This document shows positions 33,750-43,125 of a stretch of 64,000 nt of DNA, one piece after another. The notes under the pieces were generated by a model, which ran no database searches, was not told the origin of the DNA, and saw nothing but the letters and a program-made list of their open reading frames with translations. Source of the stretch: Taibaiella sp. (lineage in GTDB: Bacteria > Bacteroidota > Bacteroidia > Chitinophagales > Chitinophagaceae); contig JAEUVV010000003.1 in assembly GCA_016786705.1 (NCBI GenBank), forward strand, positions 248,001-312,000, read 5' to 3'. The position numbers and the translations under genes are program-made. The number at the start of each line of letters is the position of its first letter. The first letter of the stretch is position 1.

Positions 33750-34073
33750 AGTAGTGTATTTTAAAGGTGATCAATATAAATATGCTTTTTATAAATAATC
33801 ATCTGTTGTGGTTTTGGCATATTAAAATTAAATCAATTTGTTAATTTTTTACATGGTGAATTGCAAATATTAATGAATGGCTGATTTTGCTGCTTTTTTG
33901 GGGTTAAAAATCAGGGAATTCCCGTATTGTAATTTTTTAAGTATATGATTAGTTTTGTTATGGAATAAGAAGTAGAAAGGTGAAGAAGGACAAGTATGAA
34001 TGGACTGAGATATCATTATTACAATAATCATATAATACATTTCATTTATTGAGACACTGAAAAAAACATCTTT
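33750..34073. other. Divergent promoter region of the AraC gene
   Basis: AT-rich spacer containing the shared-signature promoter (33914-33957). No gene is seen. Confidence 0.55.
33914..33957 (+). promoter_or_regulatory. Shared-signature promoter upstream of the AraC gene
   Basis: GGGAATTCCCGTATTG (33914-33929) ends in the -33 TTG and is followed after 20 nt by TAGTTTTG (33950-33957). The layout matches the promoters at 22139-22189 and 61232-61282. Confidence 0.6.
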
Positions 34074-34904
34074 ATGCATGAAGCCTACCCTATTCTTCAA
34101 TATTCTTCAGATGAAATCCAAACCCCAGTAGCCCGCTTACTTTGCTTTGACAACTGCTGTATATGTTCTTGCGACCGCCTGCATACGCATGAATACAATA
34201 AGATCCTGGTCTTCCGGAACGGGAGTGGTAACCATAATATTAATTCTCAAATTCATAAAATAACCAATAATTCCATTCACTTACTGGCCGCCAACGATCT
34301 GCACTGGCTGGAGGGGGCACGGCAGGCAACAGGCTTTGCTATTGTATATAAAGACCAGTTTATACAGAAGCTACAGGTGCTTAACCCGCATTTTGATTGC
34401 TGCAGCATTTTCAGTCAATCCGGCGTGATCAACCTGGATGCAAAAAGAGTTAATGATTTCGAATTTATATTCAGGGAGCTATTGAGTAATCAAAATAATA
34501 CTACCTACCTGCTCCAGGTCATTGCTACCTTCCTCACCAAGATCGCTCACCTGGATAAGCCTGTTAAACCGGAGCATAAAATTTTCGATACCGTGGTTGC
34601 AGAGGTAATAGAGCTGGTGGACAGGCATTTTAAAACCAGGAAGACGATTGGCTTCTATGCCGCTGCACTTAACCTTACCACGCGTACCCTTCAAAACAGG
34701 CTGAAAAAAGCCTCTTTAGTCAGTCTTAATGACCTGCTGCAGCGGCGTACACTTAAAGAGGCTAAAAAGCTGCTGTGCACAGGTGCCATGAGTATTGGCG
34801 CCATAGCCACTGAGCTGGGCTTTAAAGAAACAGCCCATTTTTCTAACTGGTTTCATAAGCACGCCCACTGCTGCCCTATGGCTTATAAGCAAGGCCGTAA
34901 CTAA
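34074..34904 (+). CDS. AraC-family transcriptional regulator
   Basis: The 276-residue protein has an N-terminal cupin-like sensor region, unusually Cys-rich near its start (LLCFDNCCICSCDR), and a C-terminal AraC double helix-turn-helix (about residues 180-276: IGFYAAALNLTTRTLQNRLK and MSIGAIATELGFKETAHFSN followed by WFHKHAHCCPMAYKQ). It should activate or repress transcription in response to a ligand or redox signal. The CxxCxC cluster could bind metal, which is speculation. Its promoter carries the signature shared with the two defence loci. Confidence 0.86.
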   Translation: MHEAYPILQYSSDEIQTPVARLLCFDNCCICSCDRLHTHEYNKILVFRNGSGNHNINSQIHKITNNSIHLLAANDLHWLEGARQATGFAIVYKDQFIQKLQVLNPHFDCCSIFSQSGVINLDAKRVNDFEFIFRELLSNQNNTTYLLQVIATFLTKIAHLDKPVKPEHKIFDTVVAEVIELVDRHFKTRKTIGFYAAALNLTTRTLQNRLKKASLVSLNDLLQRRTLKEAKKLLCTGAMSIGAIATELGFKETAHFSNWFHKHAHCCPMAYKQGRN

Positions 34905-34907
34905 TAC

Positions 34908-34944
34908 AAAACAGCCATTGATAGTCGGATCAATGGCTGTTTTT
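34908..34944. terminator. Bidirectional terminator between AraC and T9SS genes
   Basis: AAAACAGCCATTGA (34908-34921) pairs with TCAATGGCTGTTTT (34930-34943); both outer flanks suit the two convergent genes. Confidence 0.8.
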
Positions 34945-34958
34945 GAGGAAGAGATTGC

Positions 34959-35873
34959 TTACTGCAACACAATTTTTTTAATGATATGGCCCTGCACGGA
35001 TTGAATATGCAAAAGGTATATGCCTGCCGGGTAAGGTTTAACCGCTAAGCTTTTTGCCTGAGGGTCAAATGTCTTTATCTTTCTTCCCGATAGATCGCTT
35101 AGCCACATCCCTTCTACCCGCAGCTCATTATCGTATGAGAGGTATACGGTCCCGTTTGCGGGGCTGGGATAAATGTTTACTTTTTTTTTAAGCGCAGGCT
35201 TCCTGGCTCCTACCGACATGGGCGAAAAGTGAAAATTAAGATCGTCCAGGTAAAGAAAATGTGCATATGAGCAAGTTACATTTGTCAAGTCATTATTCTT
35301 TGATTCAAACCATACACTAATAGAATCCGGCGAAGATAAGCTATCTGGATAGTTAATAATAATCTGGTAAGGCGCATAAGCATTGCTTTTCGTAAAAACC
35401 AATGAATCGTGCGTTAATACTTCCAGCATGTTATTTGCCGGGTTTATTTTATAGGTCCTGATGTGGCCTATGGCATTTTTATTGTGAATATCATTAGGAG
35501 CAAAAGAGTCTGTCAGGTACTTATAATATCCCGAGATACCGTACAATTTTTGAGGAAAATAATTCTTACAAATTATATCTTCAGTACTATCCTGCCCCAA
35601 ACCTAATATTCCTGTTCTTGCATAATACCACATACAGACAACTGCAGCATAATTCCCTGAATGAGCATCTGTAGTCCTCAATACCCCTGGATTTGCAGAC
35701 CATTGAGGTAGTCTGTCGCCGGAACTGTTGACAGCCGGATTTAGCGGTAAAGTACAACTATCATTAATCGGCACGTTAAACGAACCTTCCCATGCTTCAA
35801 AGCTCAGATTATAATTCTGGGCATTCAAAACATTAGTTGTTGCCAATAAAACAATAAAAAGCAATTTTTTCAT
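34959..35873 (-). CDS. Secreted protein with T9SS type A sorting domain
   Basis: The 304-residue product has a signal peptide (residues 1-18, NVLNA|QN). Its beta-rich body contains SFEAWEG and YLDDLNFHF, typical of carbohydrate-binding-like jelly-roll domains in T9SS cargo. The T9SS sorting domain spans about residues 228-304 (KKKVNIYPSPANGTVYLSYD ... GIYLLHIQSVQGHIIKKIVL). No enzymatic motif is visible. The next gene upstream on this strand is the tyrosinase, 69 bp away; co-transcription is possible. Confidence 0.82.
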   Translation of the reverse strand: MKKLLFIVLLATTNVLNAQNYNLSFEAWEGSFNVPINDSCTLPLNPAVNSSGDRLPQWSANPGVLRTTDAHSGNYAAVVCMWYYARTGILGLGQDSTEDIICKNYFPQKLYGISGYYKYLTDSFAPNDIHNKNAIGHIRTYKINPANNMLEVLTHDSLVFTKSNAYAPYQIIINYPDSLSSPDSISVWFESKNNDLTNVTCSYAHFLYLDDLNFHFSPMSVGARKPALKKKVNIYPSPANGTVYLSYDNELRVEGMWLSDLSGRKIKTFDPQAKSLAVKPYPAGIYLLHIQSVQGHIIKKIVLQ

Positions 35874-35942
35874 ATCCTGCCAGGTTATTATACTACGGTG
35901 CCTAAAATATAGACACCGTAATATATTTAATTTAAGTGAAAG

Positions 35943-37946
35943 TTAGCGACTGATAATTAACTTTTGAGTGTCGGTCTTTCCTGTTTCATTATTTGTAATT
36001 TTTACTATGTACAGGCCATTGGGAAGTGAAGTGACAGATAGTTCCTGTCCGTTTTCAACATTGGTGTATTCCTGTAGCATACGTCCAAGATGGTCATAAA
36101 CATATACTTTCATTAACTTATCCGCGTTGCCGGCATATTGTATGGCAAAGCTGGTTTGTGCCGGGTTAGGATATAGCAGGTAATCGCTTTTTTGTTCTTT
36201 AACCGGCATATTGGCCACTCCGCTTTGTGTAGCAGCAGTATGGTTGCCAACCTCTACGACATATCGCTCGCCACCGGCCAGTCGCTCATCGTTATATTGC
36301 ACCAGGTCAAATTGATATACCCTGTCGATCTGTTGCCCTTGTCTTGGCGTTACGGCTACCGTCAATCCTTTCACGGTATTAGGCGGCAGTGTAAAGCCTG
36401 CTATAAAGGCGCCGTTGTTGCGCATCCGGAATGCATTACCCTCCAGGTTAGCTTCCTGGGCGATACCACCGCCGGCCAGCCATTGTTGCCGGGTCGCATT
36501 ATCTACCTTCAGTGTAATATCCGCTATATTCAGCAGCTGGACGTCCTGCGGATTTTCAAACCGGATCATCAATTTGGTATTGTTTACCATCAGGTTGGTG
36601 TAGTTGCCCCAGAGTATACCGGCAGGTTTCGGTACGCCCGGTGCTGTTTGTATATCATCTTTCAGGATGGTAACATTGCGCATAGCAATGTTATTGCTAT
36701 TGGTCATATTGATATAAATATCACTTCCTGTAGGCGTGCCCAGCTCATCATTCATGCGGGCCAGGATGCAGAAGTGCTGCTGCTCCCATACTTCAGAGAA
36801 GCAGCTGTAATTATCAGGGTCTGGCATGTCCCATTCATATTCGTAGATGTAATAATCTTTGTGGACCACGGCCGGGCTGTGGGTAGGATCGGTAAAGTTT
36901 TCATTGACGCGGCGCAAAGGTTTGGACCCGATAGGGCCGCCTAAAGGCCGGGCCACCCCGTCACAGGTAATGGTAGGGCCGCTTCCGGTCCATGGATTAG
37001 GCCAGTGTACGCCTACTGAGCCTTGCGCCCAATAAGTGCTGATATCTCCGGTTCCATCCATGTTTGGCGCCGCACCTCGGTTCATTACTTTTACGTATAC
37101 ATAGGCCTTGTCTGTAGGGCTGGTATTGGTCAGGTGCTCACTCGTGCGGTTCACGAAACCGTCCGGGTTGTTACGTACCCAGATATCCGGCGCGGTCCAT
37201 AAAGGTACGGTTGAGGGTACTGGTGTAGTGCCTTCGTCCGTATCGTATTTCTTTACATACAAGTCCGATTTTAAGTTTTTGCAGTTACGCTGGTAGCAAA
37301 ACCACAGATCATCCACATATGCATGCCAGGGCCAGAAAATAGCGGCGGCCGAGGAATAGGTTTGTCCCATAGTACCTGAGAGGTCATTGTGTATATCATC
37401 ATGATAATTATTTTCTACACCAGCTGCATAAACATCAGCATCTGTGGAGGAACAGGCATTTGGCACCAGGTAACTTGTATTACTTATAGGTGTCGCATTA
37501 GCGGAACCTATAGAACCATACTGCGATGCGGTAATCGCATTTACCGCATCCATGAACATACTGGGTACTGTTGTAGTATAATTAGGATTCCAGGTAGGTA
37601 AAGGCACAAATTGTTGGTATCCATTGGTCAAAAACCAATGCTCCATCTCCTGGATATAATAACGATGCCATTTAAAGAAAATAGTAGCATTACCGGGTTG
37701 ATGATGGATGTCGTAAAAATGGTTGATGTGATGCGCTACATTTTTGTAATAACGGATATTATTTGTAGGATAGGAAGGATCAGTTTCAGAGCGCAGATAA
37801 GCAATAATTGCATCCCTTAACTGAGTTCTTTCAGTGCTGGACATAGAAGCAATATCCCGCCTGGCCCCGGAGCAAGCCTGTTGTGCATATAGCTCATGCG
37901 TTACCATTGCCGCACAGCCTGCAAAAAACAAAGTAATCTTCTTCAT
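35943..37946 (-). CDS. Secreted tyrosinase-like copper protein with T9SS sorting domain
   Basis: The 667-residue protein has a signal peptide (1-21) and an N-terminal tyrosinase domain. CuA is represented by HHINHFYDIHHQPGNATIFF and KWHRYYIQEMEHW (His72/73, His81/82, His94). CuB is represented by NNYHDDIHNDLSGTMG and FWPWHAYVDDLWF, where the usual FWLHH is FWPWH but the second His is kept. A beta-rich region and a type A T9SS domain follow (YLLYPNPAQTSFAIQYAGNA ... GLYIVKITNNETGKTDTQKL). It should oxidise phenols at or outside the cell surface. The substrate, and whether it is a true monophenolase, are unknown. Confidence 0.85.
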   Translation of the reverse strand: MKKITLFFAGCAAMVTHELYAQQACSGARRDIASMSSTERTQLRDAIIAYLRSETDPSYPTNNIRYYKNVAHHINHFYDIHHQPGNATIFFKWHRYYIQEMEHWFLTNGYQQFVPLPTWNPNYTTTVPSMFMDAVNAITASQYGSIGSANATPISNTSYLVPNACSSTDADVYAAGVENNYHDDIHNDLSGTMGQTYSSAAAIFWPWHAYVDDLWFCYQRNCKNLKSDLYVKKYDTDEGTTPVPSTVPLWTAPDIWVRNNPDGFVNRTSEHLTNTSPTDKAYVYVKVMNRGAAPNMDGTGDISTYWAQGSVGVHWPNPWTGSGPTITCDGVARPLGGPIGSKPLRRVNENFTDPTHSPAVVHKDYYIYEYEWDMPDPDNYSCFSEVWEQQHFCILARMNDELGTPTGSDIYINMTNSNNIAMRNVTILKDDIQTAPGVPKPAGILWGNYTNLMVNNTKLMIRFENPQDVQLLNIADITLKVDNATRQQWLAGGGIAQEANLEGNAFRMRNNGAFIAGFTLPPNTVKGLTVAVTPRQGQQIDRVYQFDLVQYNDERLAGGERYVVEVGNHTAATQSGVANMPVKEQKSDYLLYPNPAQTSFAIQYAGNADKLMKVYVYDHLGRMLQEYTNVENGQELSVTSLPNGLYIVKITNNETGKTDTQKLIISR

Positions 37947-38124
37947 AATATTTTGTTTTTAAAAGTGAGATGTAAATGTGTCTACAAACCTAATCCCGGA
38001 ACCAGGGTTTTAGTTTGCAAAATCATGAAGAAAAATTGCAAAAAATGGTAAATTTTGAGAATGAATAAAAGAATAGCTCCAGCCGCTTTTTGTATAAATT
38101 TGCCGGTAATTGAACTGTTATTGT

Positions 38125-38691
38125 ATGCAACACCCCCCTGACTTTTACATCATTACCGGCGGACCGGGTGCCGGTAAGACCACGCTGATCCGGGCTTTGG
38201 AGCAGCTGGGCTTTGCTGTGGTGCCCGAAGATGCGCGGCGGATTATAAAAGAGCAGGTAGCTATAAATGGCCACGGCCTGCCCTGGAGGAACAAAGCAGT
38301 GTATGCCCGGCTGATGCTGGAGGCCGCGATAGAGGCTTATGAAAATGTTGCCAGGCAAAATAGCCTGAAGCCGGTATTTTTCGACCGGGGGGTGTTAGAT
38401 ACTGTTTGTTACATGAAAATGGAACAGCTGCCGGTACCGGAACGGATAGCAGAACTGCTAAGCACACATCCTTACGCACATAAAGTATTTATACTACCGC
38501 CCTGGCCTGAAATATACACGACCGATGCGGAAAGAAAGCAAAGCTGGCAGGAAGCGGTATATACATTTGAGCAGATGAAAGCTACCTATGCAACCTATGG
38601 GTATGAAGTGATAGAAGTGCCTGAATACAATGTGGAAGACCGTTGTACCTTTGTCTTAGACAATATAATACCACCTTATACTAAGCCGTAA
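38125..38691 (+). CDS. AAA_28-type ATP-binding protein
   Basis: The 188-residue protein starts MQHPPDFYIITGGPGAGKTT with a Walker A Lys at about residue 18, followed by EDARRIIKEQ, VFFDRGVLDTVCYM and KVFILPPWPEIYTTDAERKQ. This is the pattern of the small AAA_28 family, often annotated as predicted ATPases related to nucleoside kinases. The size fits a single P-loop domain. The substrate is unknown, and the gene stands alone. I placed the start at the ATG at 38125 rather than a TTG at 38110. Confidence 0.82.
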   Translation: MQHPPDFYIITGGPGAGKTTLIRALEQLGFAVVPEDARRIIKEQVAINGHGLPWRNKAVYARLMLEAAIEAYENVARQNSLKPVFFDRGVLDTVCYMKMEQLPVPERIAELLSTHPYAHKVFILPPWPEIYTTDAERKQSWQEAVYTFEQMKATYATYGYEVIEVPEYNVEDRCTFVLDNIIPPYTKP

Positions 38692-39082
38692 TAAGGCTCA
38701 AAAAAGCCACCCATAATGGATGGCCTGCCGGTCGTTCCCTTAGATTTATAAAATATGCGGTGTTATTGCTTATTTAATCACACACGGACTTCCACCGATA
38801 CGCCGGTTCAGTCGAGGTTATAAGTAAAGTTACATTTAAAATACTTGCATGCATAAGTTTTTAACATAAAATAATATATTAAAACCTTGCTATAAGTGGG
38901 GTATTTTATTTTCTAAAACAACTATTCCTTCACTAGTTTAATACCCTCAGCAATCTTCGCGAAGGCGCACCCGCTGGCACTGATCAAGAAGCCTTATGCC
39001 CGTAATATGGCAGAGCTGTTAGCTATAACGATAGGATGGGTTTGGCGGAGTGAACCTGAAGTTTATTACCTCCAATCTTTAC
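38692..39082. other. Spacer with possible gene remnant
   Basis: No intact gene. A rightward frame from 38917 to 39093 without an early ATG reads AKAHPLALIKKPYARNMAEL and continues WVWRSEPEVYYLQSLLIY. It looks protein-like and may be the end of a lost gene; it runs 11 bp into the convergent reductase gene. The family is not recognised. Confidence 0.3.
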
Positions 39083-39616
39083 TTATTTATTAATCAATCC
39101 TTCAAACGCGCTCAAAAACAGCTTTAGTGATTCTATCGTATCCGGATCTGTCATGTTGCCTTCGGTATTTACCTTCCCTTTGATACCAGGTATCAATAAA
39201 GTCGTTTCCGGTGTAAATGTTGCCATAAGGGTTTGCATGATCAATTGCAACTCCTCGTGCCCTTTTTGTCCGTTGGCGGAAGCTGTAATGATGCCTAAAG
39301 GTTTTCCTGTAAAAACAGGGGCCGCTACGCACCATTCTAAAGCATTTTTAAGCCCGCTGGGAATACTGAAAATATATTCGGGCGTACAAATAAGCACCCC
39401 ATCTGCTGCTACAACCGCCTGCCGGAAGTTTAATACCGCTTCGGGTGTGCCCGTTACAGAAAGCTCGGGATTAAAATGTGGGAGCAGCTTAAGTTCCGGG
39501 TACAGATTTAATTCAAGATGATCCTCCGTCCATAAGGCGAGCAGGTGGATCAGTTTTTGATTGGCCGAATCTGCACTGGCGCTACCATTGAGGACCAGGA
39601 TATTTTTTCTTTCCAT
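39083..39616 (-). CDS. NADPH-dependent FMN reductase family protein
   Basis: The 177-residue flavodoxin-fold protein starts with the FMN-phosphate loop ILVLNGSASADSANQKL (about residues 6-22) and has GVLICTPEYIFSIPSGLKNALEW, the FMN-isoalloxazine motif (TPEY) around residues 95-117. This family reduces FMN, quinones or azo compounds with NADPH. The natural substrate cannot be inferred. The gene stands alone. Confidence 0.88.
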   Translation of the reverse strand: MERKNILVLNGSASADSANQKLIHLLALWTEDHLELNLYPELKLLPHFNPELSVTGTPEAVLNFRQAVVAADGVLICTPEYIFSIPSGLKNALEWCVAAPVFTGKPLGIITASANGQKGHEELQLIMQTLMATFTPETTLLIPGIKGKVNTEGNMTDPDTIESLKLFLSAFEGLINK

Positions 39617-39896
39617 TTTTTACGATTACCTGCAAAAATACAGCAATACTTTTGCGTGATTTCCAGTAATAGCAGTTGTTTATATCCACGCTCTATTTCT
39701 TTAGTAATGAACAGAGTATTTGATTAAAGCTGTTTACAACAACTCTAAAATGCTATAAATTTGCTCTCTACTGCCATTTCCTGCGCTTAAGAGAATATTT
39801 AAGCTGCTAAAGGCATATTTTAGCAAATTATCTTGCCGTTTAGGGCTGCAGTTTTTAAAAAAGAACTTAATTTTAAGCACTAAATCATACCAAACT

Positions 39897-40310
39897 ATGG
39901 AAACGAGAGTACATGAAGGACATAATGTAAAGCGTTTCAGAGAAATGCTGGGCATAAAACAGGATGCCCTGGCCTATGAGCTGGGCGAAAACTGGACACA
40001 AAAAAAGATCTCTTTACTGGAACAAAAAGAGGTACTGGAACCTGAAGTTTTATATATGGTGGCAAAAGCATTGAAAATACCCGAAACCGCAATCAAGAAC
40101 TTTGACGAAGAACAGGCCGTAAACATTATTGCCAATACTTTTGAAATGGGCTCTATCGGCTATCAGCAAAACCATAACCCGGTCTTTAACCCGGTGGAGG
40201 CATTGCAACGCCTGCACCAGGAAAAAATAGAACTTTACGAGCGCATGCTGAAAGAAAAAGATGAGATGATGATCGAATATAGAAAAATGATCGATTACAA
40301 TAAACGATAA
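39897..40310 (+). CDS. XRE-family HTH regulator paralogue without a SymE partner
   Basis: The 137-residue protein shares the architecture of the XRE proteins of the accessory modules: RNVKRFREMLGIKQDALAYE-like HTH (here HNVKRF), KKISLLEQKE, ALKIPETAIKNFDEEQAVNI, then NPVEALQRLHQEKIELYERM coiled coil. It lies among core genes with no symE-like gene upstream and has a DUF4256 gene 30 nt downstream. It may be the resident chromosomal paralogue of the family, or the remains of a module. Confidence 0.83.
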   Translation: METRVHEGHNVKRFREMLGIKQDALAYELGENWTQKKISLLEQKEVLEPEVLYMVAKALKIPETAIKNFDEEQAVNIIANTFEMGSIGYQQNHNPVFNPVEALQRLHQEKIELYERMLKEKDEMMIEYRKMIDYNKR

Positions 40311-40340
40311 GATAATCCTGGTTGTTAAGTTCCCTCTACT

Positions 40341-40895
40341 ATGGCAAGCACAAAAAAACTCAGCGCGGAAGAAACTGCTGCGCTTTTAGCGAACCTCGAA
40401 AAACGCTTTAAGGCCAATCAACAGCGGCACAAAGGTATAGACTGGGCGATTATTGAAGCACAGCTTGTAAAAGCGCCTGCCAAATTATGGTCGCTATACC
40501 AGATGGAAGCATCCGGCGGTGAGCCTGACCTGGTAGTGCTGCGAGGCGAAACCGGTTTTTGTGATTGCGCGCCTGAAAGCCCTAAAGGCCGGCGCAGCAC
40601 CTGCTATGACCAGGAAGCGCTGGATGCCCGCAAAGAGCATAAACCCGCGGACAGTGCCGTAGGTATGGCTAAAGAAATGGGCATAGACCTCCTGGATGAA
40701 GCGCAATACCGGGCCTTACAGGAACTGGGCAAATTTGACCAGAAAACATCCAGCTGGATCAAAACGCCTGCTAAGATCCGCGAACTGGATGGTGCCTTGT
40801 TTTGCGACCGCCGCTACGAAACGGTATTCCTGTACCACAACGGGGCCTCTTCCTATTATGCGGCAAGAGGATTCAGGGGATTCTTAAAACTTTAA
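40341..40895 (+). CDS. DUF4256 family protein
   Basis: The 184-residue protein matches DUF4256 over its length: LEKRFKANQQRHKGIDWAII, LWSLYQMEASGGEPDLVVLR, CDCAPESPKGRRSTCYDQEA, KFDQKTSSWIKTPAKIRELD and AFLFCDRRY/HNGASSYYAARGFRGFLK-type ends. The function is unknown; the family is found in varied bacteria. Here it sits in an operon with an XRE regulator, in the same position that KilA-N or the helical protein takes in the other modules. Confidence 0.87.
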   Translation: MASTKKLSAEETAALLANLEKRFKANQQRHKGIDWAIIEAQLVKAPAKLWSLYQMEASGGEPDLVVLRGETGFCDCAPESPKGRRSTCYDQEALDARKEHKPADSAVGMAKEMGIDLLDEAQYRALQELGKFDQKTSSWIKTPAKIRELDGALFCDRRYETVFLYHNGASSYYAARGFRGFLKL

Positions 40896-40911
40896 TTTTG
40901 ATATTTTATAA

Positions 40912-40945
40912 CACAACAGCCGGTAAACTATTACCGGCTGTTGTG
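40912..40945. terminator. Bidirectional terminator
   Basis: A 15-bp perfect stem (40912-40926 with 40931-40945) and a 4-nt loop between the convergent DUF4256 and outer-membrane genes. Confidence 0.75.
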
Positions 40946-40962
40946 CTTATAATGCAAAGACC

Positions 40963-41586
40963 TTATTTTAAAAAGGTATAATAAATACCTACATTAAATC
41001 GCTGGCCTAAGGTGCCGGCATTATTAAAGCCAAAAGACTCGGTTACTTGTTTCGAAGAGGAAACACCTTCCATTTTAGTGGTTGTATTATTGTACCCTAA
41101 AGCGCCGAAAGAGCCAACAGCCGTAACCCTTGAGCTAAGCGCCAAAGCGAAGCCCGCGTTAATATTAGCTCCATAGTTCATGGTTTGGTACTTATCGGAC
41201 CTGGTCACATCTGTATAGGTAGCAGAACCCGGTAAAACGGTTATGTTCATACCAAGAAAAGGACGAAACAGGCCATTACCGAAGAAGTAACGCGCATAAA
41301 CAGAGCCTCCCGTCATATTAGATTTAACAACGGTCTTATCGTTGCCATTAGTCACCAGCTGCTCACCTGCTAAGGTAATAGCTGCCCCCAATTGAAAATT
41401 GTCCGTCAGAAAAGTTCCTATCTCGGGAGAAAAAGACCAGGTGCTGTTTTTAGGCCCTTTGGAACCACCGAAATTCTGTTGGGTAACATTATACCCGGCA
41501 TTGCCGCCAATATACCAGGACCCCGCCTGTGCCTGGGCGCCCAATACCAATAAACTTGTTCCAATCGTTAATAATGCTTTTTTCAT
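40963..41586 (-). CDS. Outer-membrane beta-barrel protein
   Basis: The 207-residue protein has a signal peptide (1-21, GAQAQA) and alternating amphipathic strands with aromatic girdles (SWYIGGNAGYNVTQQNF, GGSVYARYFFGNGLFRPFLG), ending FNVGIYYTFLK. This is an OmpA/OmpW-like small barrel of the kind annotated as outer-membrane beta-barrel protein in Bacteroidota. The specific role is unknown. Confidence 0.83.
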   Translation of the reverse strand: MKKALLTIGTSLLVLGAQAQAGSWYIGGNAGYNVTQQNFGGSKGPKNSTWSFSPEIGTFLTDNFQLGAAITLAGEQLVTNGNDKTVVKSNMTGGSVYARYFFGNGLFRPFLGMNITVLPGSATYTDVTRSDKYQTMNYGANINAGFALALSSRVTAVGSFGALGYNNTTTKMEGVSSSKQVTESFGFNNAGTLGQRFNVGIYYTFLK

Positions 41587-41738
41587 CTTCTTTATTAAAT
41601 TTAAATTGAACTAAATACTTACAGAGCTAGACTATAAAACAAAACTAAACCTTAGCCCGGGGGAAAGGTTTAGCCAGTGATTAACATATGTAAAAGGCTT
41701 GCAAATTAGTCACTTTCTGGTGATAGAAAATGTCCGAG

Positions 41739-43007
41739 TCAGCGGTTTTTTAAAATCCATAGCCCTGCGCTACATTCCAGGCAACGCTTAGGGCTGCAGT
41801 ATTGCCGGAATAGGTGTAAGAGCGCCTGTGTATCAAAGGCATTATCGGGCTTAATACCACATTTTTGCCAGGTTTTGATCACGGTATTGTCTTCCGGCGC
41901 TCCTTGCTGCAATTGGGCTATCGCGGCTGCGAGGTGATCATTCCCCTCCTGGCTGCGCTGGTAAAAATACTGTAAGGGAACAATGGTATTGATCCAGATC
42001 AGCGATTGCATCTTATCCCCCAGCAATTTTTGCTTATCGGCTTTAGACTCGTTTTGAAAGGTATAGTGCGATTCCCAATAGCTGCTTACGCCCAGGCCAA
42101 ATAGTTCAGCGATATCCCCCAGCCTTTCCACTTTAAGTAATTTTGCAAAAAGCTGTTCGTTTTTATAAATGATCATGGCCAGCTGGGCGATCCGGATACT
42201 GGGAAAACCCGCCGGTCGCATCCTTAGGTACTTCCATTGCCGGGCTTCCATAGGCTCCAGTCCGTATTTCTGCCTGAAAAAAGTGTAATGAATACTTAGT
42301 TCTATCTCGTAAGGATGCACTGGTTGTGCAGGAATCATGCCTGCCTGCCCGAATAATAAGGCCTCTATATGGGTCAGGTTATTTTTGTGCCGGCCCAGTA
42401 CCGAGAGCGGCGTGATCCGTGCAAGGTACTCAAAGGCATCATCATTTACCTTAGCGCCAAAATTCCGGGTAAATGCCTGGTAGAATAGCTGCAACCAGCT
42501 CCCCTGGCTGGTATCGAGTACCTCCTGCCAGTGCCGGAATTTGAGCTCCCACTTTTCGAGTAGCATTCTTTGCAGCCAGCCGCGCCAGACGAGGCCTGGA
42601 ATAGCCTCTAGCCGGTTGGCGCAGGCTACAGGAAGCGCAGCTTTCATTAATTCATGGTAATTGTCCATCAAGCCGGGGCCTATATAGGGCTTTAGTTCCA
42701 GTACGGGGAAATTACCGGGTTCTTTTTCCAGGTCGGCTATATAAACGACATGCAGGATGATATGCTGGTAAGCGGGGTCCAGGTGATGCTTATGCCTGAG
42801 CCAGTCGGACTCTTTAACATGCAATTCTATATTACCTGCCCAAATGGTATTGTGTATCCTGATCTTGGCATTGCTGAAGTCTGGGCCGGCATCCAGGTTG
42901 CGCTGCCCGCGGTTGATAATAGTAAGCTCCCTGCCGTCTTTCAATTTAAGCCCGACGGTTTGAAAAAGCGCAAATTGCCAGATGAACTGTAGGAGTTGCT
43001 CGTTCAA
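41739..43007 (-). CDS. DUF2851 family protein
   Basis: The 422-residue protein begins MNEQLLQFIWQFALFQTVGL and contains LDAGPDFSNAKIRIHNTIWA then GNIELHVKESDWLRHKHHLD, which is the DUF2851 signature common in Bacteroidota. Its end carries a Cys pair (CSPKRCLECSAG) that might bind metal. The function is not known. Confidence 0.88.
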   Translation of the reverse strand: MNEQLLQFIWQFALFQTVGLKLKDGRELTIINRGQRNLDAGPDFSNAKIRIHNTIWAGNIELHVKESDWLRHKHHLDPAYQHIILHVVYIADLEKEPGNFPVLELKPYIGPGLMDNYHELMKAALPVACANRLEAIPGLVWRGWLQRMLLEKWELKFRHWQEVLDTSQGSWLQLFYQAFTRNFGAKVNDDAFEYLARITPLSVLGRHKNNLTHIEALLFGQAGMIPAQPVHPYEIELSIHYTFFRQKYGLEPMEARQWKYLRMRPAGFPSIRIAQLAMIIYKNEQLFAKLLKVERLGDIAELFGLGVSSYWESHYTFQNESKADKQKLLGDKMQSLIWINTIVPLQYFYQRSQEGNDHLAAAIAQLQQGAPEDNTVIKTWQKCGIKPDNAFDTQALLHLFRQYCSPKRCLECSAGLWILKNR

Positions 43008-43074
43008 GATTAGTTCAAAGGTTGGTTTCTGAACATAATATTAAACAAAAAAAATTATTTGTCAAAATAAATAA

Positions 43075-43099
43075 AGCCCGGTACATAAATGTACGGGCT
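43075..43099 (-). terminator. Hairpin after rpsT
   Basis: AGCCC-G-GTACAT / ATGTAC-GGGCT with one bulged base, 27 nt after the S20 stop on the reverse strand. Confidence 0.55.
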
Positions 43100-43125
43100 C
43101 CAAAATATTTTGACTGAACTAAAAA

